Source: Stenotrophomonas maltophilia (GTDB taxonomy: Bacteria > Pseudomonadota > Gammaproteobacteria > Xanthomonadales > Xanthomonadaceae). From it: a stretch of DNA of 64,000 nucleotides. This document shows, one piece after another, positions 18,863-29,440 of this stretch (position 1 is the first letter of the stretch; the number at the start of each line of letters is the position of its first letter). A program made the translations under genes and the position numbers. The stretch is from contig NZ_QFHO01000009.1 of assembly GCF_004920835.1 (NCBI RefSeq), positions 85,630 to 149,629 on the forward strand, written 5' to 3'. The notes under the pieces were generated by a model. That model had not been told where the DNA came from. It saw only the letters and a list, made by a program, of their open reading frames with translations, and made no database searches.

Positions 18863-20506
18863 TCAGAGCTCGATGTCTTCCGCACCCGGGGTCGCAGCGG
18901 GGAAGTCCGCGTCCGGCTGTGCAGGCTTGAACGGGTCGGACGGTTGGCCAGCCAGCGCCTTCAGGGCCGCAGCGATGCCGGCACCATAGGCCGGGTCGGC
19001 CTTGTTGCAGTTGTCGATGTGGCGCTGCTTGATGAAGTCCGGCGCATCGCCAAGGGCGCGGGCGGTGTTGGCGAACAAGCGGTCCTTCTGGGCCTGGTTG
19101 TAGCTGCGGAACAACGCACCGGGCTGGCTGAAGTAGTCGGCGTCGTCCTCACGGAAGTTCCAGAAGTCGGCGTCGCCCCGGATCTTCATCGGCGGCTCGC
19201 GGTATGCCGGCTGCTCCTGCCACTGGCCGTAGCTGTTCGGCTCGTAGTGCGGCAGGCCACCGTAGTTGCCATCCACGCGCATCGCACCATCGCGGTGGTT
19301 GCTGTGCACCGGGCAGCGCGCCGCGTTCACCGGAATCTGGTGGTGGTTCACGCCCAGACGGTAACGCTGCGCATCGGAATAGGCGAACAGGCGTGCCTGC
19401 AGCATCTTGTCCGGCGACGGGCCGATGCCCGGCACCAGGTTGCTCGGTGCGAACGCCGACTGCTCCACGTCCTGGTACCAGTTGACCGGATTGCGGTTCA
19501 GTTCGAACTGGCCCACTTCGATCAGCGGGTAGTCGCTCTTCGGCCACACCTTGGTCAGGTCGAACGGATGCACGCGGTAGGTTTCCGCATCCAGCTCCGG
19601 CATGACCTGGATGAACAGCTTCCACTTCGGGAAGTCGCCCTTCTCGATGGCGGCGAACAGGTCGCGGCCGTGGCTTTCGCGGTCATGGCCGACCAGGATC
19701 TGCGCCTGCGCGTCGGTCAGCGATTCGATGCCTTGCTGGCTGACGAAATGGAACTTGACCCAGAAGCGTTCGCTGTCGGCATTGGTGAAGCTGTAGGTAT
19801 GCGAGCCGAAGCCGTGCATGTGGCGGAAGCTGCGCGGGATGCCGCGGTCGCTCATCACCACGGTCACCTGCAGCAGGGCTTCGGGCAGCAGCGTCCAGAA
19901 ATCCCAGTTGTTGCGCGCGCTGCGCAGGTTGGTGTGCGGGTCGCGCTTGACCGCCTTGTTGAGGTCGGCGAACTTGCGCGGGTCGCGCAGGAAGAACACC
20001 GGGGTGTTGTTGCCGACCAGGTCCCAGTTGCCTTCTTCGGTGTAGAACTTCAGCGCGAAGCCGCGGATGTCGCGCTCGGCGTCGGCGGCACCGCGCTCGC
20101 CGGCTACCGTGGTGAAGCGGGCGAACATCTCGGTCTGCTTGCCGACCTTCTCGAACAGCCTGGCGCGGGTGTACTTGCTGATGTCGTGGGTGACAGTGAA
20201 GGTGCCGAACGCGCCCGAGCCCTTGGCGTGCATGCGGCGCTCGGGAATGATCTCGCGGTTGAGGTTGGCCAGCTTTTCCAGCAGCCAGACGTCTTCCATC
20301 AGCAGCGGGCCGCGCGGGCCGGCGGTCTTGCTGTTCTGGTTGTCCACCACCGGTGCGCCGAAGGCCGTGGTCATCGGCGTGACCGGATCGTCACCATGCT
20401 TCTGCTCCGGCGTGGTGCTCAGCTCGCGCTGCTGCTGGGCGCCTTCCTCAGGCGACGGGGCGCTGTGGTAAGGGCACTTGGCGTTGTTGTTGTCGGACTG
20501 GCTCAT
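18863..20506 (-). CDS. monofunctional haem catalase
   Basis: 547-aa small-subunit catalase that splits H2O2. The catalytic His lies in [14 protein letters not shown], the conserved Asn in [13 protein letters not shown], and the proximal haem ligand Tyr in [14 protein letters not shown]. The N-terminus has a Cys/His-containing leader (KCPYH) and the C-terminus an acidic tail, making it longer than the usual 480-500 aa. CAGGAG precedes the ATG. The 194-base upstream spacer is AT-rich and may hold an OxyR site. Confidence 0.93.
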   Translation of the reverse strand: MSQSDNNNAKCPYHSAPSPEEGAQQQRELSTTPEQKHGDDPVTPMTTAFGAPVVDNQNSKTAGPRGPLLMEDVWLLEKLANLNREIIPERRMHAKGSGAFGTFTVTHDISKYTRARLFEKVGKQTEMFARFTTVAGERGAADAERDIRGFALKFYTEEGNWDLVGNNTPVFFLRDPRKFADLNKAVKRDPHTNLRSARNNWDFWTLLPEALLQVTVVMSDRGIPRSFRHMHGFGSHTYSFTNADSERFWVKFHFVSQQGIESLTDAQAQILVGHDRESHGRDLFAAIEKGDFPKWKLFIQVMPELDAETYRVHPFDLTKVWPKSDYPLIEVGQFELNRNPVNWYQDVEQSAFAPSNLVPGIGPSPDKMLQARLFAYSDAQRYRLGVNHHQIPVNAARCPVHSNHRDGAMRVDGNYGGLPHYEPNSYGQWQEQPAYREPPMKIRGDADFWNFREDDADYFSQPGALFRSYNQAQKDRLFANTARALGDAPDFIKQRHIDNCNKADPAYGAGIAAALKALAGQPSDPFKPAQPDADFPAATPGAEDIEL

Positions 20507-20700
20507 CGGCTGGCTCCTGGTGGCGGTGAAGACGTGGGAGAAACATCTTCACTCGACTTTAGCTATGGCCAGATGAAATGAATAATCGAATGATTCATTC
20601 AGGTTGATAGATTCTGTCAATTGGAACGCAGAATCAGATTTGCGCAACCTTTCGATGGGCCTCCCGCAAGGCGGCGGGAGGCCATGGGCGTGCGCTGCGG
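20507..20700 (-). promoter_or_regulatory. catalase upstream region, candidate OxyR control
   Basis: The spacer between mutS and the catalase gene is unusually AT-rich around 20560-20625. It contains GATAGATTCTGTC (20606-20618), a partial dyad that resembles an OxyR half-site (ATAG-rich), and a short palindrome ATGAATAATCGAATGATTCAT near 20575-20595. A GC-rich hairpin (20658-20683) after mutS lacks a T-tract. OxyR control is an inference. Confidence 0.4.
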
Positions 20701-23316
20701 TTACAGCAGCGCCTTCAACCGGTACAACGCTTCCAGCGCCTGCTTCGGGGTCAGTTCGTCGGGGTCGATCGCGGCCAGTGCTTCCTGTGCCTTGCTCGAC
20801 GGTGCCGCGAACAGGCCAAATTGCTGCGGTGCATCCAGCGCCTGCGGCGCCAGCTCGGCGGCATGGCTTTCACCGCCGCGCTGCTCCAGCTCGGCCAGGC
20901 GGCGCCGTGCCTGCGCCACGGTGGCGCGCGGCAGACCGGCCAGCGCGGCCACCTGCAGGCCGAAGCTGCGGTTGGCCGGGCCATCCTTCACCGCATGCAT
21001 GAACACCAGCGCCTCACTGTGCTCGACCGCATCCAGGTGCACGTTGGCGATGCCGCTGCGGCCGCCTTCGTGCTGCTCGTCGGCCAATGCGGTCAGTTCG
21101 AAGTAGTGGGTCGCGAACAGCGTGTAGCAGCGGTTCTCATAGGCGAGGTGGCGCGCCACGGCATCGGCCAGGGCCAGCCCGTCGTAGGTGGAGGTGCCAC
21201 GACCGATCTCGTCCATCAGCACCAGCGAATGCGCGGTGGCGTGATGCAGGATGTAGCTGGTCTCGGCCATCTCGACCATGAAGGTCGACTGCCCGCGTGC
21301 CAGATCATCACCGGCGCCGATGCGGGTGAGGATACGGTCGATGGGGCCGATCAGCGCACGGCTGGCCGGCACGAAGCTGCCGATGTGGGCCAGCAGCACG
21401 ATCAGCGCGTTCTGCCGCATGTAGGTCGATTTACCACCCATGTTCGGGCCGGTGATGACCAGCATGCGACGGTCCGGATGCAGGTCCAGGTCGTTCGGTT
21501 CGAACGGCTGCTCGCGCACCGCCTCGACCACCGGGTGGCGGCCACGCTCGATCTTCAGGCAGGGCTCGGCCTGCAGTTCCGGGCGTGCCCAGTCCAGCGC
21601 CTGCGCGCGTTCGGCGAAGCCGGCCAGCACGTCCAGTTCGCTCAGCGCGGCAGCACACTGCTTCAGCGGTTCCAGCTGCCCGCCGAGGGTATCCAGCAGC
21701 TGCTCGTACAGGTACTTCTCGCGCGACAGCGAACGGTCGCGCGCGGACAGCACCTTGTCCTCGAAAGCCTTCAGCTCTTCGGTGATGTAGCGCTCGGCAT
21801 TGGTCAGCGTCTGCCGGCGGGTATAGTGCACCGGGGCACGATCGGACTGGCCCTTGCTGATTTCGATGTAGTAGCCGTGCACGCGGTTGTAGCCCACCTT
21901 CAGGGTGGCAATACCGCTGCTTTCGCGCTCGCGTGCTTCCAGGTCGACCAGGAACTGGTCGGCATGGGTGGACAGGCGGCGCAGTTCATCCAGCTCGGCA
22001 TCGAAGCCGTCGGCCAGCACGCCACCATCGCTCAGCTTCAGCGGCGGCATCTCGGCGATGGCGCTGGCCAGCAGGTGCGCGCATTCGTCGTGCTCGCCGA
22101 GTGCGGCGTGCAGGGCCTGCAGGCGCGGCGAATCCAGCGGTGCCAGCACGTCGCGCACGGCTGGCAGCAGGCCGAGGCCATCACGCAGGGTAGAGAAGTC
22201 GCGCGGGCGCGCCGAGCGCAGGGCGACGCGGGTGAGGATGCGTTCGAGATCGCCGAGGCGACGGAACTGCTCGCGGATGTCAGCATCGCTGCCGCGGTCG
22301 ATCAGCGTTTCCACTGCGTGGTGGCGCTGTACCAGTACCTCGCGCAGGCGCAGCGGGCGATGCAGCCAGCGCCGCAGCAGGCGTCCGCCCATCGGCGTCA
22401 CCGTGCTGTCGAGCACGCCCAGCAGGGTGTTGCGGGTATCGCCGTCGACGCGCGTGTCCAGTTCCAGATGGCGGCGTGTTGCTGCATTCATCGCGATCGC
22501 TTCGCCGGCGGTTTCCATCGCGATGGAGGTCAGGTGCGGCAGGCGCTGCTTCTGGGTTTCCTCCACATAGCCGAGCAGGGCGCTGGCTGCTGCAGTGGCG
22601 CGCGGCTTGTCATCGATGCCGAAGCCGCTCAGATCATGCAGCTTGAAGAAGGCCAGCAGCTGGCGGCGCCCGCTGTCGGCGTCGAACAGCCACGGTGCGC
22701 GGCGGCGCACGCCGGTGCGCTGGCGCAGGAATTCCGGCCAGTTTTCCTCGTCGGGCACCAGCAGTTCGGCCGGTTCCAGCCGTGCCAGCTCGGCTTCCAG
22801 TGCGTCGTCGGTTTCCACCTCGTTGACCAGGAAGCGGCCACCGGCCAGGTCGGCCCACGCCAGGCCGTAACCCTGCTTGCTGCGCGACAGCGCCATCAGC
22901 AGGGTGTCGCGGCGTTCATCCAGCAGGGCCTCGTCGGTGACCGTGCCGGGGGTGACGATGCGCACCACCTTGCGTTCGACCAGGCCCTTGGCCAGGGCCG
23001 GGTCGCCGATCTGTTCACAGATCGCCACCGATTCGCCCAGTGCCACCAGCCGTGCCAGGTAGCCTTCGTAGGCATGCACGGGTACGCCGGCCATCGGGAT
23101 CGGCGCGCCGCCGGAGCTGCCGCGCTGGGTCAGGGTGATGTCCAGCAGCCGTGCCGCCTTGCGGGCGTCATCGTAGAACAGCTCGTAGAAGTCACCCATG
23201 CGGAAGAACAGCAGCAGGTCCGGATGGTCGGACTTGGCCGCGAAGAACTGCTTCATCAGCGGGGTGTGGTCCTTGGACGCCTTGGCGTTGCTGGTGTTGT
23301 CTTTTGTATCAGTCAC
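20701..23316 (-). CDS. mutS: DNA mismatch repair protein MutS
   Basis: 871-aa mismatch sensor. The Phe-x-Glu mismatch wedge is expected in [11 protein letters not shown] near the N-terminus. The ATPase shows Walker [10 protein letters not shown] near residues 622-630, Walker B in [16 protein letters not shown], and FATHYFELT. The C-terminal part ([17 protein letters not shown]) is the dimer/tetramer helix region. Length and motif order are standard. It has no operon partner here; the next gene upstream is divergent. Confidence 0.98.
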   Translation of the reverse strand: MTDTKDNTSNAKASKDHTPLMKQFFAAKSDHPDLLLFFRMGDFYELFYDDARKAARLLDITLTQRGSSGGAPIPMAGVPVHAYEGYLARLVALGESVAICEQIGDPALAKGLVERKVVRIVTPGTVTDEALLDERRDTLLMALSRSKQGYGLAWADLAGGRFLVNEVETDDALEAELARLEPAELLVPDEENWPEFLRQRTGVRRRAPWLFDADSGRRQLLAFFKLHDLSGFGIDDKPRATAAASALLGYVEETQKQRLPHLTSIAMETAGEAIAMNAATRRHLELDTRVDGDTRNTLLGVLDSTVTPMGGRLLRRWLHRPLRLREVLVQRHHAVETLIDRGSDADIREQFRRLGDLERILTRVALRSARPRDFSTLRDGLGLLPAVRDVLAPLDSPRLQALHAALGEHDECAHLLASAIAEMPPLKLSDGGVLADGFDAELDELRRLSTHADQFLVDLEARERESSGIATLKVGYNRVHGYYIEISKGQSDRAPVHYTRRQTLTNAERYITEELKAFEDKVLSARDRSLSREKYLYEQLLDTLGGQLEPLKQCAAALSELDVLAGFAERAQALDWARPELQAEPCLKIERGRHPVVEAVREQPFEPNDLDLHPDRRMLVITGPNMGGKSTYMRQNALIVLLAHIGSFVPASRALIGPIDRILTRIGAGDDLARGQSTFMVEMAETSYILHHATAHSLVLMDEIGRGTSTYDGLALADAVARHLAYENRCYTLFATHYFELTALADEQHEGGRSGIANVHLDAVEHSEALVFMHAVKDGPANRSFGLQVAALAGLPRATVAQARRRLAELEQRGGESHAAELAPQALDAPQQFGLFAAPSSKAQEALAAIDPDELTPKQALEALYRLKALL

Positions 23317-23606
23317 TTGGGGCGTTTCGCGTCTTGGGCAGGGCGTCGGGGCGTGGCCATGCGACCACGGCCGGCAGGGCCGTTAGTGTAGCGACCTGGG
23401 GCGGTCGGTGATCCGCAGCGTCGGTGCTCCGGGCAGGGCCGTTGGCCGGGCTGTCTGCAGGCCAACGCCACACGCCCGTACACCTGTGGTTTGGTTGATT
23501 TCCGTAGGCCCCCACGGTAGTGTCAGCCCCGGCGATTTCCGCCAAACGGCCTCCATGGAAACCGGGGCAACTCATCCCCGGGCGGGCGTTGATGGAAAGA
23601 ACAAGC

Positions 23607-24884
23607 ATGACTGCAGCCAGCACGGCCGCCGAACCTCGTTACACCTGGCGTACCGTCCTGCTCAGCATTCTGGTCGCCCTTGTCCCGCTTGCCGGATCCG
23701 CACCCTACAACCTGCTGAAGGCGGTGCTGCTGCTGGCCCTGCTGGTCACCGGCGTGGTCCTGATCCGCCGCCAGCCCGATGTCCGACTGCGCTACCACAT
23801 CGCCCGGTTCATCGTGATCGTCTGCTTGCTGCGCCTGGCCTACGCCTTCTACAGCATCGGCTGGCACGGCCTGCGCTGGAACGAACTGGACCTTCCGGCA
23901 CAGACACTGATCTACCTGGGCACGGCCGCGGTGTTCGCCACCGCCCTGGACTGGCGACTGATCTGGAAGATCTTCGCTTTGTCGACCCTGATCTTCGGTG
24001 GCTCGTGCATCGTGCAGCACCACATGATGGGGCTGGAACGCGCACATGGTTTCAGCGGTGGTGAGTGGACGGCCATCGAGTTCACCATGGTCACGCTGTG
24101 CATGGCGCTGTTTTCGGTCATCCGGCTGATCCAGCCGAACGTCCATCCGGCCGAGCGCTGGCTGCACGGCATCGCCATCACGGTGGGCGTCTACGGTTCG
24201 ATCCTGGCGCAGAGCCGGGGGCCGATCCTGGCGTTCATTCCCGCAATGCTGATGGTGATCGCCGTGCACGTCCGGCGCACCCGGCGCTGGCGCGGCGCGT
24301 TGGCCTTTGTCGGGGCGCTGGTCATCGGCGTGGCCGGTGCCACCAGCGTGCTGAACCACCAGGTCATCCAGCGCTTCGGTGAGGTCAGTGGCGAAATCTC
24401 CGGTTTCAGCCAGGAGAACGAGGTCGGCTCGGTCCGCGAGCGCATTGCAATGTGGGGCGTGGCGGTCGACGCCTTCGCGGAGCACCCGTTGGCCGGTGTC
24501 GGCCTGAACCAGTTCGGCACCTATGCACGCGAAGGTATCGCCCGCGGCGAGGTCTCCGATTCAATCGTACGTTACAACCACCCGCACAACGAATACCTGG
24601 AAGCGGCGGCGACCGGTGGTGTGCCGCTGTTGGTGATCATGCTGCTGATCTTCATCCTGCCCGGCATCCACTTCGCGCGACGTCTCGGCCATGCCGATGA
24701 GACGACCGCGATGATCGCCACCGCAGGACTCGCAGTGGTCATTGTCTACGCACTCTCGGCGTTCACGGACAACGTGTTCTACCGGGCGATGCCGCATTCG
24801 TTCTATTTCTACCTGGTGCTGGGCTTCATGCTGGCGACCGCATTGCCTGCGCGCAACCTGCACCGGGAAGGGAGTGCCCGCTGA
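23607..24884 (+). CDS. O-antigen ligase-like (Wzy_C) polytopic membrane protein
   Basis: 425 aa, about 11-12 transmembrane helices with the large periplasmic loop typical of WaaL/Wzy_C proteins, including AQSRGPILAF and the conserved His in YNHPHNEYLEAAATGG. Such proteins join polysaccharide to lipid A core or transfer glycans to other acceptors. ATG 23607 is favoured by GGAAAGA seven bases upstream; ATG 23592 is an alternative. It overlaps the next glycosyltransferase start by one base (TGATG), so they work as a pair. Confidence 0.85.
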   Translation: MTAASTAAEPRYTWRTVLLSILVALVPLAGSAPYNLLKAVLLLALLVTGVVLIRRQPDVRLRYHIARFIVIVCLLRLAYAFYSIGWHGLRWNELDLPAQTLIYLGTAAVFATALDWRLIWKIFALSTLIFGGSCIVQHHMMGLERAHGFSGGEWTAIEFTMVTLCMALFSVIRLIQPNVHPAERWLHGIAITVGVYGSILAQSRGPILAFIPAMLMVIAVHVRRTRRWRGALAFVGALVIGVAGATSVLNHQVIQRFGEVSGEISGFSQENEVGSVRERIAMWGVAVDAFAEHPLAGVGLNQFGTYAREGIARGEVSDSIVRYNHPHNEYLEAAATGGVPLLVIMLLIFILPGIHFARRLGHADETTAMIATAGLAVVIVYALSAFTDNVFYRAMPHSFYFYLVLGFMLATALPARNLHREGSAR

Positions 24885-25876
24885 TGGCACATATCCATCT
24901 GCTGGCCGCCGACAACCAGCGTGGCCTGTCCCATGACATCCAGGTGATCGAGCGCTCGCTGCAGCAGCTCGGGCACGAGGTGACCGTCAGCCGTCTTGAT
25001 GCAGTGCGCAATGGCGGCGCCTGGAAGCTGCGCGGGATGCGCCTGCGCAGGCTGCTGGCCTCGTGGCTGAGCCTGGGCCGGAAGCCGGCACGGTTCGACA
25101 TCAACATCTCGCTGGAGCATGTCCGGCCGGCAAGCTTCGGCCTGGCGAAGGTCAACCTGCTGATTCCGAATCCGGAATGGGTGTCCGCACGCAGCCTGCG
25201 CATCCTGCCGCGGTTCGATGCACTGCTGACCAAGACCGAAGAAGCCACGCGCATCTTCAATGCACTTGGCCTGCGCGCGCTGGAGGTCGGCTTCTGCAGT
25301 CGTGACCGTCACGACCCTTCGGTGCCGCGCAAGCCGCGCAGCTTCCTGCATGCAGCCGGTACCAGTCGCATGAAGGGCACGGCAACGCTGGTCGAGGTCT
25401 GGAAGCGCCATCCGGAGTGGCCGTTGCTGACCGTCCTGCGGGGTGGTCCTTCGGACGAGGACGAGGGCGGTGCCGCGAACCTGCGGATCGTCCGCGAGCG
25501 CCTGCTCGATGAGGAAGTGCGGCGCCTGCAGAACGAACATGCGTTCCACCTGTGCCTGTCGCAGACGGAAGGCTGGGGCCACTACCTGGTGGAGGCGATG
25601 AGCTGTGCGGCGGTGGTGATCACCTGCGATGGCGCGCCGATGAACCAGATGATCGACGACAGTCGTGGCATCCTCGTTGCTGCCCATGAGGGCCAGCCCT
25701 GCCACCTGTCCAGGACCTGGCACGTGGACGAGGCGGCGCTGGAACAGGCCATCGAGCGTGCCTTGGCGATGGATGCGCTGGAGTGGAGCCGTTTGGGCGC
25801 GGATGCGCGCGCGTGGCATCTGGCCAGCGAGGTCGCGTTCCCGAAGCGGCTGGGTGAGGCCCTGGCCAAGCTCTGA
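24884..25876 (+). CDS. glycosyltransferase, GT4-like
   Basis: 330 aa. The C-terminal half has the GT4 nucleotide-sugar site: LCLSQTEGWGHYLVEAMSCAAVVITCDGAPMNQMI, with the E-x7-E pattern of retaining GT-B enzymes. The N-terminal domain starts MAHIHLLAADNQRGL. It is translationally coupled to the O-antigen-ligase-like gene, so it probably adds a sugar to LPS core or another surface glycan. Donor and acceptor cannot be read from the sequence. Confidence 0.82.
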   Translation: MAHIHLLAADNQRGLSHDIQVIERSLQQLGHEVTVSRLDAVRNGGAWKLRGMRLRRLLASWLSLGRKPARFDINISLEHVRPASFGLAKVNLLIPNPEWVSARSLRILPRFDALLTKTEEATRIFNALGLRALEVGFCSRDRHDPSVPRKPRSFLHAAGTSRMKGTATLVEVWKRHPEWPLLTVLRGGPSDEDEGGAANLRIVRERLLDEEVRRLQNEHAFHLCLSQTEGWGHYLVEAMSCAAVVITCDGAPMNQMIDDSRGILVAAHEGQPCHLSRTWHVDEAALEQAIERALAMDALEWSRLGADARAWHLASEVAFPKRLGEALAKL

Positions 25877-25903
25877 GGCGAACACGCTGTGGTTGGTGCG
25901 TGC

Positions 25904-26296
25904 TCAGGCGGGGACCAGCGTGACCTGCGGGTGGCCGTTGAAGATCTCCATCACGATCTCGAAGTAGGTCTGTCCCTGGCCCTGTTGCAGCGCCGCCAGC
26001 TGGTCGGCGATCACCGCGGTGTTGAAGGTGCCGGCCTGATCGAGTTTTGACTGCAGCCAGGCCTGGGTGGTCCTGCGGCCCAGTGCTTCGCGGCTGTGCT
26101 CGATGTCGCGCCACACAACCGTGGTGGAGGCATGACCAGCGAGAGCGCCGTAGCCACCCCACAGCAGATCATCCAACGCGTCCAGGCTGGGTCCCAGCTG
26201 CCAGTCTTCGTCGGCCATGAACACGCGATTGATTTCCACGTAGAGACTGGCGATGTCGTTGATGGACGCGCCTTCGATGTGCAGGATCCGGGTCAT
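25904..26296 (-). CDS. barstar-family ribonuclease inhibitor (orphan)
   Basis: 130 aa. The barstar fold is recognisable: ILHIEGASINDIASLYVEINRVF at the start, LGPSLDALDDLLWGG aligning with the barstar helix that carries the barnase-binding Asp, then TTVVWRDIEHSREALG. Barstar proteins bind and block extracellular-type ribonucleases. No barnase-like gene or polymorphic toxin is found next to it in this window. The start is ATG 26296 (MTRILHIEG); a longer frame upstream is less likely. Confidence 0.78.
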   Translation of the reverse strand: MTRILHIEGASINDIASLYVEINRVFMADEDWQLGPSLDALDDLLWGGYGALAGHASTTVVWRDIEHSREALGRRTTQAWLQSKLDQAGTFNTAVIADQLAALQQGQGQTYFEIVMEIFNGHPQVTLVPA

Positions 26297-26609
26297 CTGC
26301 CGACTGTAGCCGTCCCGGGCGTCGCCATGCCATGACATGCCCGGTCCGGGACAGTTCTGTCATGTGCAGATAATCCAGGGTCATCGTGCACAGGGCCTGG
26401 CGTGATTATGGCGTTAAATCCATGTGATTTTCATCGGGCGCTGGCGTGTCAGCGGTATTCGATAAATGATATGGCGCCATTATCCGCTTCTTTATTTTCT
26501 GACTACCTGCACAGTTTTATGTATTTGGATCGGTCCATATATAAAGTCCCGTAAAGTTTCCCGTCGCTGCGCCGCCATCGAACGTACGGCCACGATCAAG
26601 GGAATTGAG
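26297..26609 (+). promoter_or_regulatory. chemoreceptor upstream region with sigma-28 type promoter
   Basis: This 313-base spacer is markedly AT-rich compared with its surroundings. Near its 3' end TAAAGTTT (26552-26559), an 11-base spacer and GCCGCCAT (26571-26578) match the FliA consensus TAAAGTTT-N11-GCCGATAA, perfectly in the -35 and five of eight in the -10. The chemoreceptor ATG is at 26610. The rest of the spacer shows no gene I can support. Confidence 0.65.
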
Positions 26610-28832
26610 ATGCTTGCCTTACGTAATCTCCGTGTGGGATCCCGGCTTGGCGCCGGCTTCGGTCTGCTGCTGCTGTTCATCATGGCCATCGTCGGCCTCG
26701 TGCTGTATGGAAATCACCTGAAGTCCGCCCAGTTCGAGAAAGTGGTGGACGTCAACATGGTGAAGATGCGTTTGTTGAATGACATGCTTGATACCAACAA
26801 CGCGGTGCTGATGCATCGCCGCCTGATGGTGATCAAGCGTGGTGACGAGTTCGACAAGGATTACCAGCGTGCCCAGGAGTTGTCGCGGACCTATGACGGT
26901 ATCTGGGCCAAGTACATCAAGATTCCGCGTGATGCTACCGGCGACACCCTGGTTGCACGCATCGAGGCCGCCCGCAAGGCCACCGATGCGTCAACCCAGC
27001 AACTGCATGAGCGCATGAAGTCCGGGGATTTTGATGGCGCAGCGAAGGAGCTGCTGGCCGAGCACGGATTGGCAACGGCCTGGAATGAATCCATTTCGGC
27101 CCTGCTGCGCCATCAGGAAACGCTGACCGAACGCAGCCGCGAAGAGTACCGCGCAACAGAATCGTGGACCGGCACGCTATCGATCGCGTTCGGGGCACTG
27201 AGCCTGTTGCTGGGCACGTTGGCGGCCTGGGCGATCACCCGCAGCCTGACCCGCCCGCTGGAAGGAGCGGTGAAGCTGGCCGATGGCATCGCCAATGGCC
27301 GTCTGGACAGCAGCATCGACGCCACCGGCAATGACGAGGTGACCCAGCTGCTGAAGTCGATGCAGCGCATGCAGGCACAGTTGCAGTCGGTGATGGCGGC
27401 ACAGGGCGAGCTGGCCCGCCAGCACGATGCCGGCAGCCTCAGCTACCGCATGGATGAAAGCGCGTTCCCCGGCGACTACGGGCGCATGGTGCACGAGACC
27501 AATGCGCTGGTCGGCTCGCACGTGCAGGTGCAGAACCGCTTGATCGAGGTGATGAAGCACTACGCGCGTGGCGACCTGTCGGTGGACATGGATCCATTGC
27601 CCGGCGAGAAGGCGGCGATCACCCAGGCGATGGATGAGACCAAGAGCAGCCTGTCGGCGATCAACAGCGAGATCCGCCGCTTGGCAACCGCCGCTGCGGC
27701 AGGTGACTTCAGCCTGCGTGGTGACGAGGATCGCTTCGCCTACGATTTCCGCGACATGGTGGCGGGGCTCAATCGCCTGATGCAGACCACCGACGAGAAC
27801 CTGGTACAGGTCTCGACCCTGCTGCAGGCCATCTCGCGCGGTGACCTGACCGTGCGCATGCAGGGCGATTTCCATGGTGTGTTCGCGCGCATGCGTGATG
27901 ACTGCAATGCCACGGTCGATCAGCTCAAGCAGATCGTCGGTCGCATCCAGGCCAGTGCATCCAGCATCAACCTTGCGGCAGGTGAGATCGCCTCGGGCAA
28001 CACCGACCTGTCGCGGCGTACCGAGCAGCAGGCGGCGAACCTGGAAGAGACGGCGGCATCGATGGAGGAGCTGACCTCCACCGTGAAGCAGAATGCCGAG
28101 CATGCACGCCAGGCCAACCAGCTCGCCATCGGCGCGCATGGTGTCGCCTCGCAGGGCGGCGAGGTGGTTGGCCAGGTGGTCACCACGATGACGGCCATCG
28201 AGGCGTCGTCGAAGAAGATCGCTGAGATCATCTCGGTCATCGACGGTATCGCGTTCCAGACCAATATCCTGGCGTTGAACGCCGCGGTGGAAGCCGCGCG
28301 TGCCGGCGAGCAGGGCAGGGGGTTTGCGGTGGTTGCCAGCGAGGTACGCACACTGGCGCAGCGTTCGGCAGGCGCGGCCAAGGAGATCAAGGGCCTGATC
28401 GAAGACTCGGTCGGCAAGGTCGCCGACGGATCGGCCCTGGTCCGCCAGGCCGGCACCACGATGGGTGAGATCGTGGCCTCCGTGCAGCGGGTGACCGACA
28501 TCATGGCCGACATCTCCGCCGCCTCGCAGGAGCAGAGCTCGGGTATCGAGCAGGTCAACCAGGCGGTGGTGCAGATGGACGAGACCACCCAGCAGAACGC
28601 GGCCCTGGTGGAAGAAGCGAGCGCCGCCGCACGCTCGATGGAGGAGCAGTCCAACCTGCTGGCCGAGGCGGTATCGGTATTCCGCACCGGCGCAATGACG
28701 GCCGCAGCTGCGGTACGCCCGGCCTTGGCTGCAGTGGCTGCCACTGTTAGCCCGGTGCGCCGTTCTGCACCGCTGTCGCCACGCATCGAACCGACGCTGG
28801 CGGCCAATGCGGGCGGCTGGGAAGAGTTCTAG
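26610..28832 (+). CDS. methyl-accepting chemotaxis protein with multiple HAMP units
   Basis: 740 aa. TM1 at about 15-34, a periplasmic four-helix-type sensor to about 187, TM2 about 188-209. A HAMP domain (210-262) is followed by further HAMP-like units ([46 protein letters not shown]). The signalling hairpin carries [30 protein letters not shown]. The C-terminus ends in GWEEF, which resembles the NWETF-type CheR/CheB tether. It probably feeds the CheA-CheW array. A sigma-28 promoter candidate precedes it. Confidence 0.92.
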   Translation: MLALRNLRVGSRLGAGFGLLLLFIMAIVGLVLYGNHLKSAQFEKVVDVNMVKMRLLNDMLDTNNAVLMHRRLMVIKRGDEFDKDYQRAQELSRTYDGIWAKYIKIPRDATGDTLVARIEAARKATDASTQQLHERMKSGDFDGAAKELLAEHGLATAWNESISALLRHQETLTERSREEYRATESWTGTLSIAFGALSLLLGTLAAWAITRSLTRPLEGAVKLADGIANGRLDSSIDATGNDEVTQLLKSMQRMQAQLQSVMAAQGELARQHDAGSLSYRMDESAFPGDYGRMVHETNALVGSHVQVQNRLIEVMKHYARGDLSVDMDPLPGEKAAITQAMDETKSSLSAINSEIRRLATAAAAGDFSLRGDEDRFAYDFRDMVAGLNRLMQTTDENLVQVSTLLQAISRGDLTVRMQGDFHGVFARMRDDCNATVDQLKQIVGRIQASASSINLAAGEIASGNTDLSRRTEQQAANLEETAASMEELTSTVKQNAEHARQANQLAIGAHGVASQGGEVVGQVVTTMTAIEASSKKIAEIISVIDGIAFQTNILALNAAVEAARAGEQGRGFAVVASEVRTLAQRSAGAAKEIKGLIEDSVGKVADGSALVRQAGTTMGEIVASVQRVTDIMADISAASQEQSSGIEQVNQAVVQMDETTQQNAALVEEASAAARSMEEQSNLLAEAVSVFRTGAMTAAAAVRPALAAVAATVSPVRRSAPLSPRIEPTLAANAGGWEEF

Positions 28833-28860
28833 CAGGGTTGAAATGCCGGCAGGGAGACGG

Positions 28861-28899
28861 CGCCCATCGCGATGGCTGATCGCGATGGGCGCGAATTTT
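28861..28899 (+). terminator. chemoreceptor gene terminator
   Basis: Perfect 13-bp stem CGCCCATCGCGAT / ATCGCGATGGGCG with a GGCTG loop, followed by CGAATTTTCTTC. It lies 28 bases after the chemoreceptor stop. Confidence 0.75.
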
Positions 28900-29005
28900 C
28901 TTCCTGAACGGCTGATGGCCGATGAAGTGGCGGACACATGCATTTCACTTCCGGTTGCCAACCGCGGGAGGAAACTTGTGCCATACCGGACCTCAGGAGA
29001 TGGCC

Positions 29006-29368
29006 ATGAAGACTTCGACCCGATTGCTTGTGCTGGGCACGCTGCTGGCGGCATCGTCCGTTGCCGGCGCACAGACCTACGGACCACGTGATGAAGGACG
29101 CAAGTTCAATGACGGCAGCCGCGTGGTCTGCAAGAACGTGGAAGTGCAGCGCAACTCGCGCGACCCGAACCGCATCACGGGTACCGCGACTGGCGCCGTG
29201 ATCGGTGGCCTGCTCGGCAACCAGGTCGGCGGCGGCAACGGCAAGAAGCTGGCCACCGTGGCGGGTGCCGTCGCCGGTGGTGCGGCGGGCCGCCAGATCC
29301 AGGGCAACAGCCAGCAGAAGAATGGTGATCGCGTGGTTGAACGCCGCTGTGAGCGCGTCTACCGCTGA
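29006..29368 (+). CDS. glycine-zipper 2TM-domain surface protein
   Basis: 120 aa with a signal peptide (LVLGTLLAASSVAGAQ). The middle carries the glycine-zipper repeat GAVIGGLLGNQVGGGNGKK ... AGAVAGGAAGRQIQG of the Rickettsia 17-kDa antigen/YcfJ family, flanked by two cysteines. Such proteins sit in the envelope and may help maintain it. GGAG at 28996-28999 supports ATG 29006; ATG 29000 is also possible. It appears to be monocistronic, with a terminator at 29408. Confidence 0.85.
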   Translation: MKTSTRLLVLGTLLAASSVAGAQTYGPRDEGRKFNDGSRVVCKNVEVQRNSRDPNRITGTATGAVIGGLLGNQVGGGNGKKLATVAGAVAGGAAGRQIQGNSQQKNGDRVVERRCERVYR

Positions 29369-29407
29369 TTGATCGACCCGTCACCCCTTCCACACTGCAG
29401 TACTCGG

Positions 29408-29428
29408 ACGCCGGCCCCACGCCGGCGT
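29408..29428 (+). terminator. terminator after the glycine-zipper gene
   Basis: ACGCCGGC / GCCGGCGT stem, 5-base loop CCCAC, followed by TCGTCGTT. Confidence 0.55.
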
Positions 29429-29440
29429 TCGTCGTTATGC

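Noticed and set aside
18119..20581. 820-codon open frame on the plus strand opposite the catalase and DUF937 genes
   Set aside because: It runs antisense through both genes; its translation mirrors their codon bias and has no recognisable domain.
20658..20683. intrinsic terminator of mutS
   Set aside because: The 10-bp stem is strong but no T-tract follows it on the minus strand, so it is listed only as a hairpin within the catalase upstream region.
20821..23391. 856-codon open frame on the plus strand opposite mutS
   Set aside because: Shadow of mutS; GC-rich third positions suppress stops in this frame. The protein shows no motif.
27177..29087. 636-codon open frame opposite the chemoreceptor
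   Set aside because: Antisense shadow rich in His, Arg and Gly, overlapping the full signalling domain of a clear chemoreceptor.
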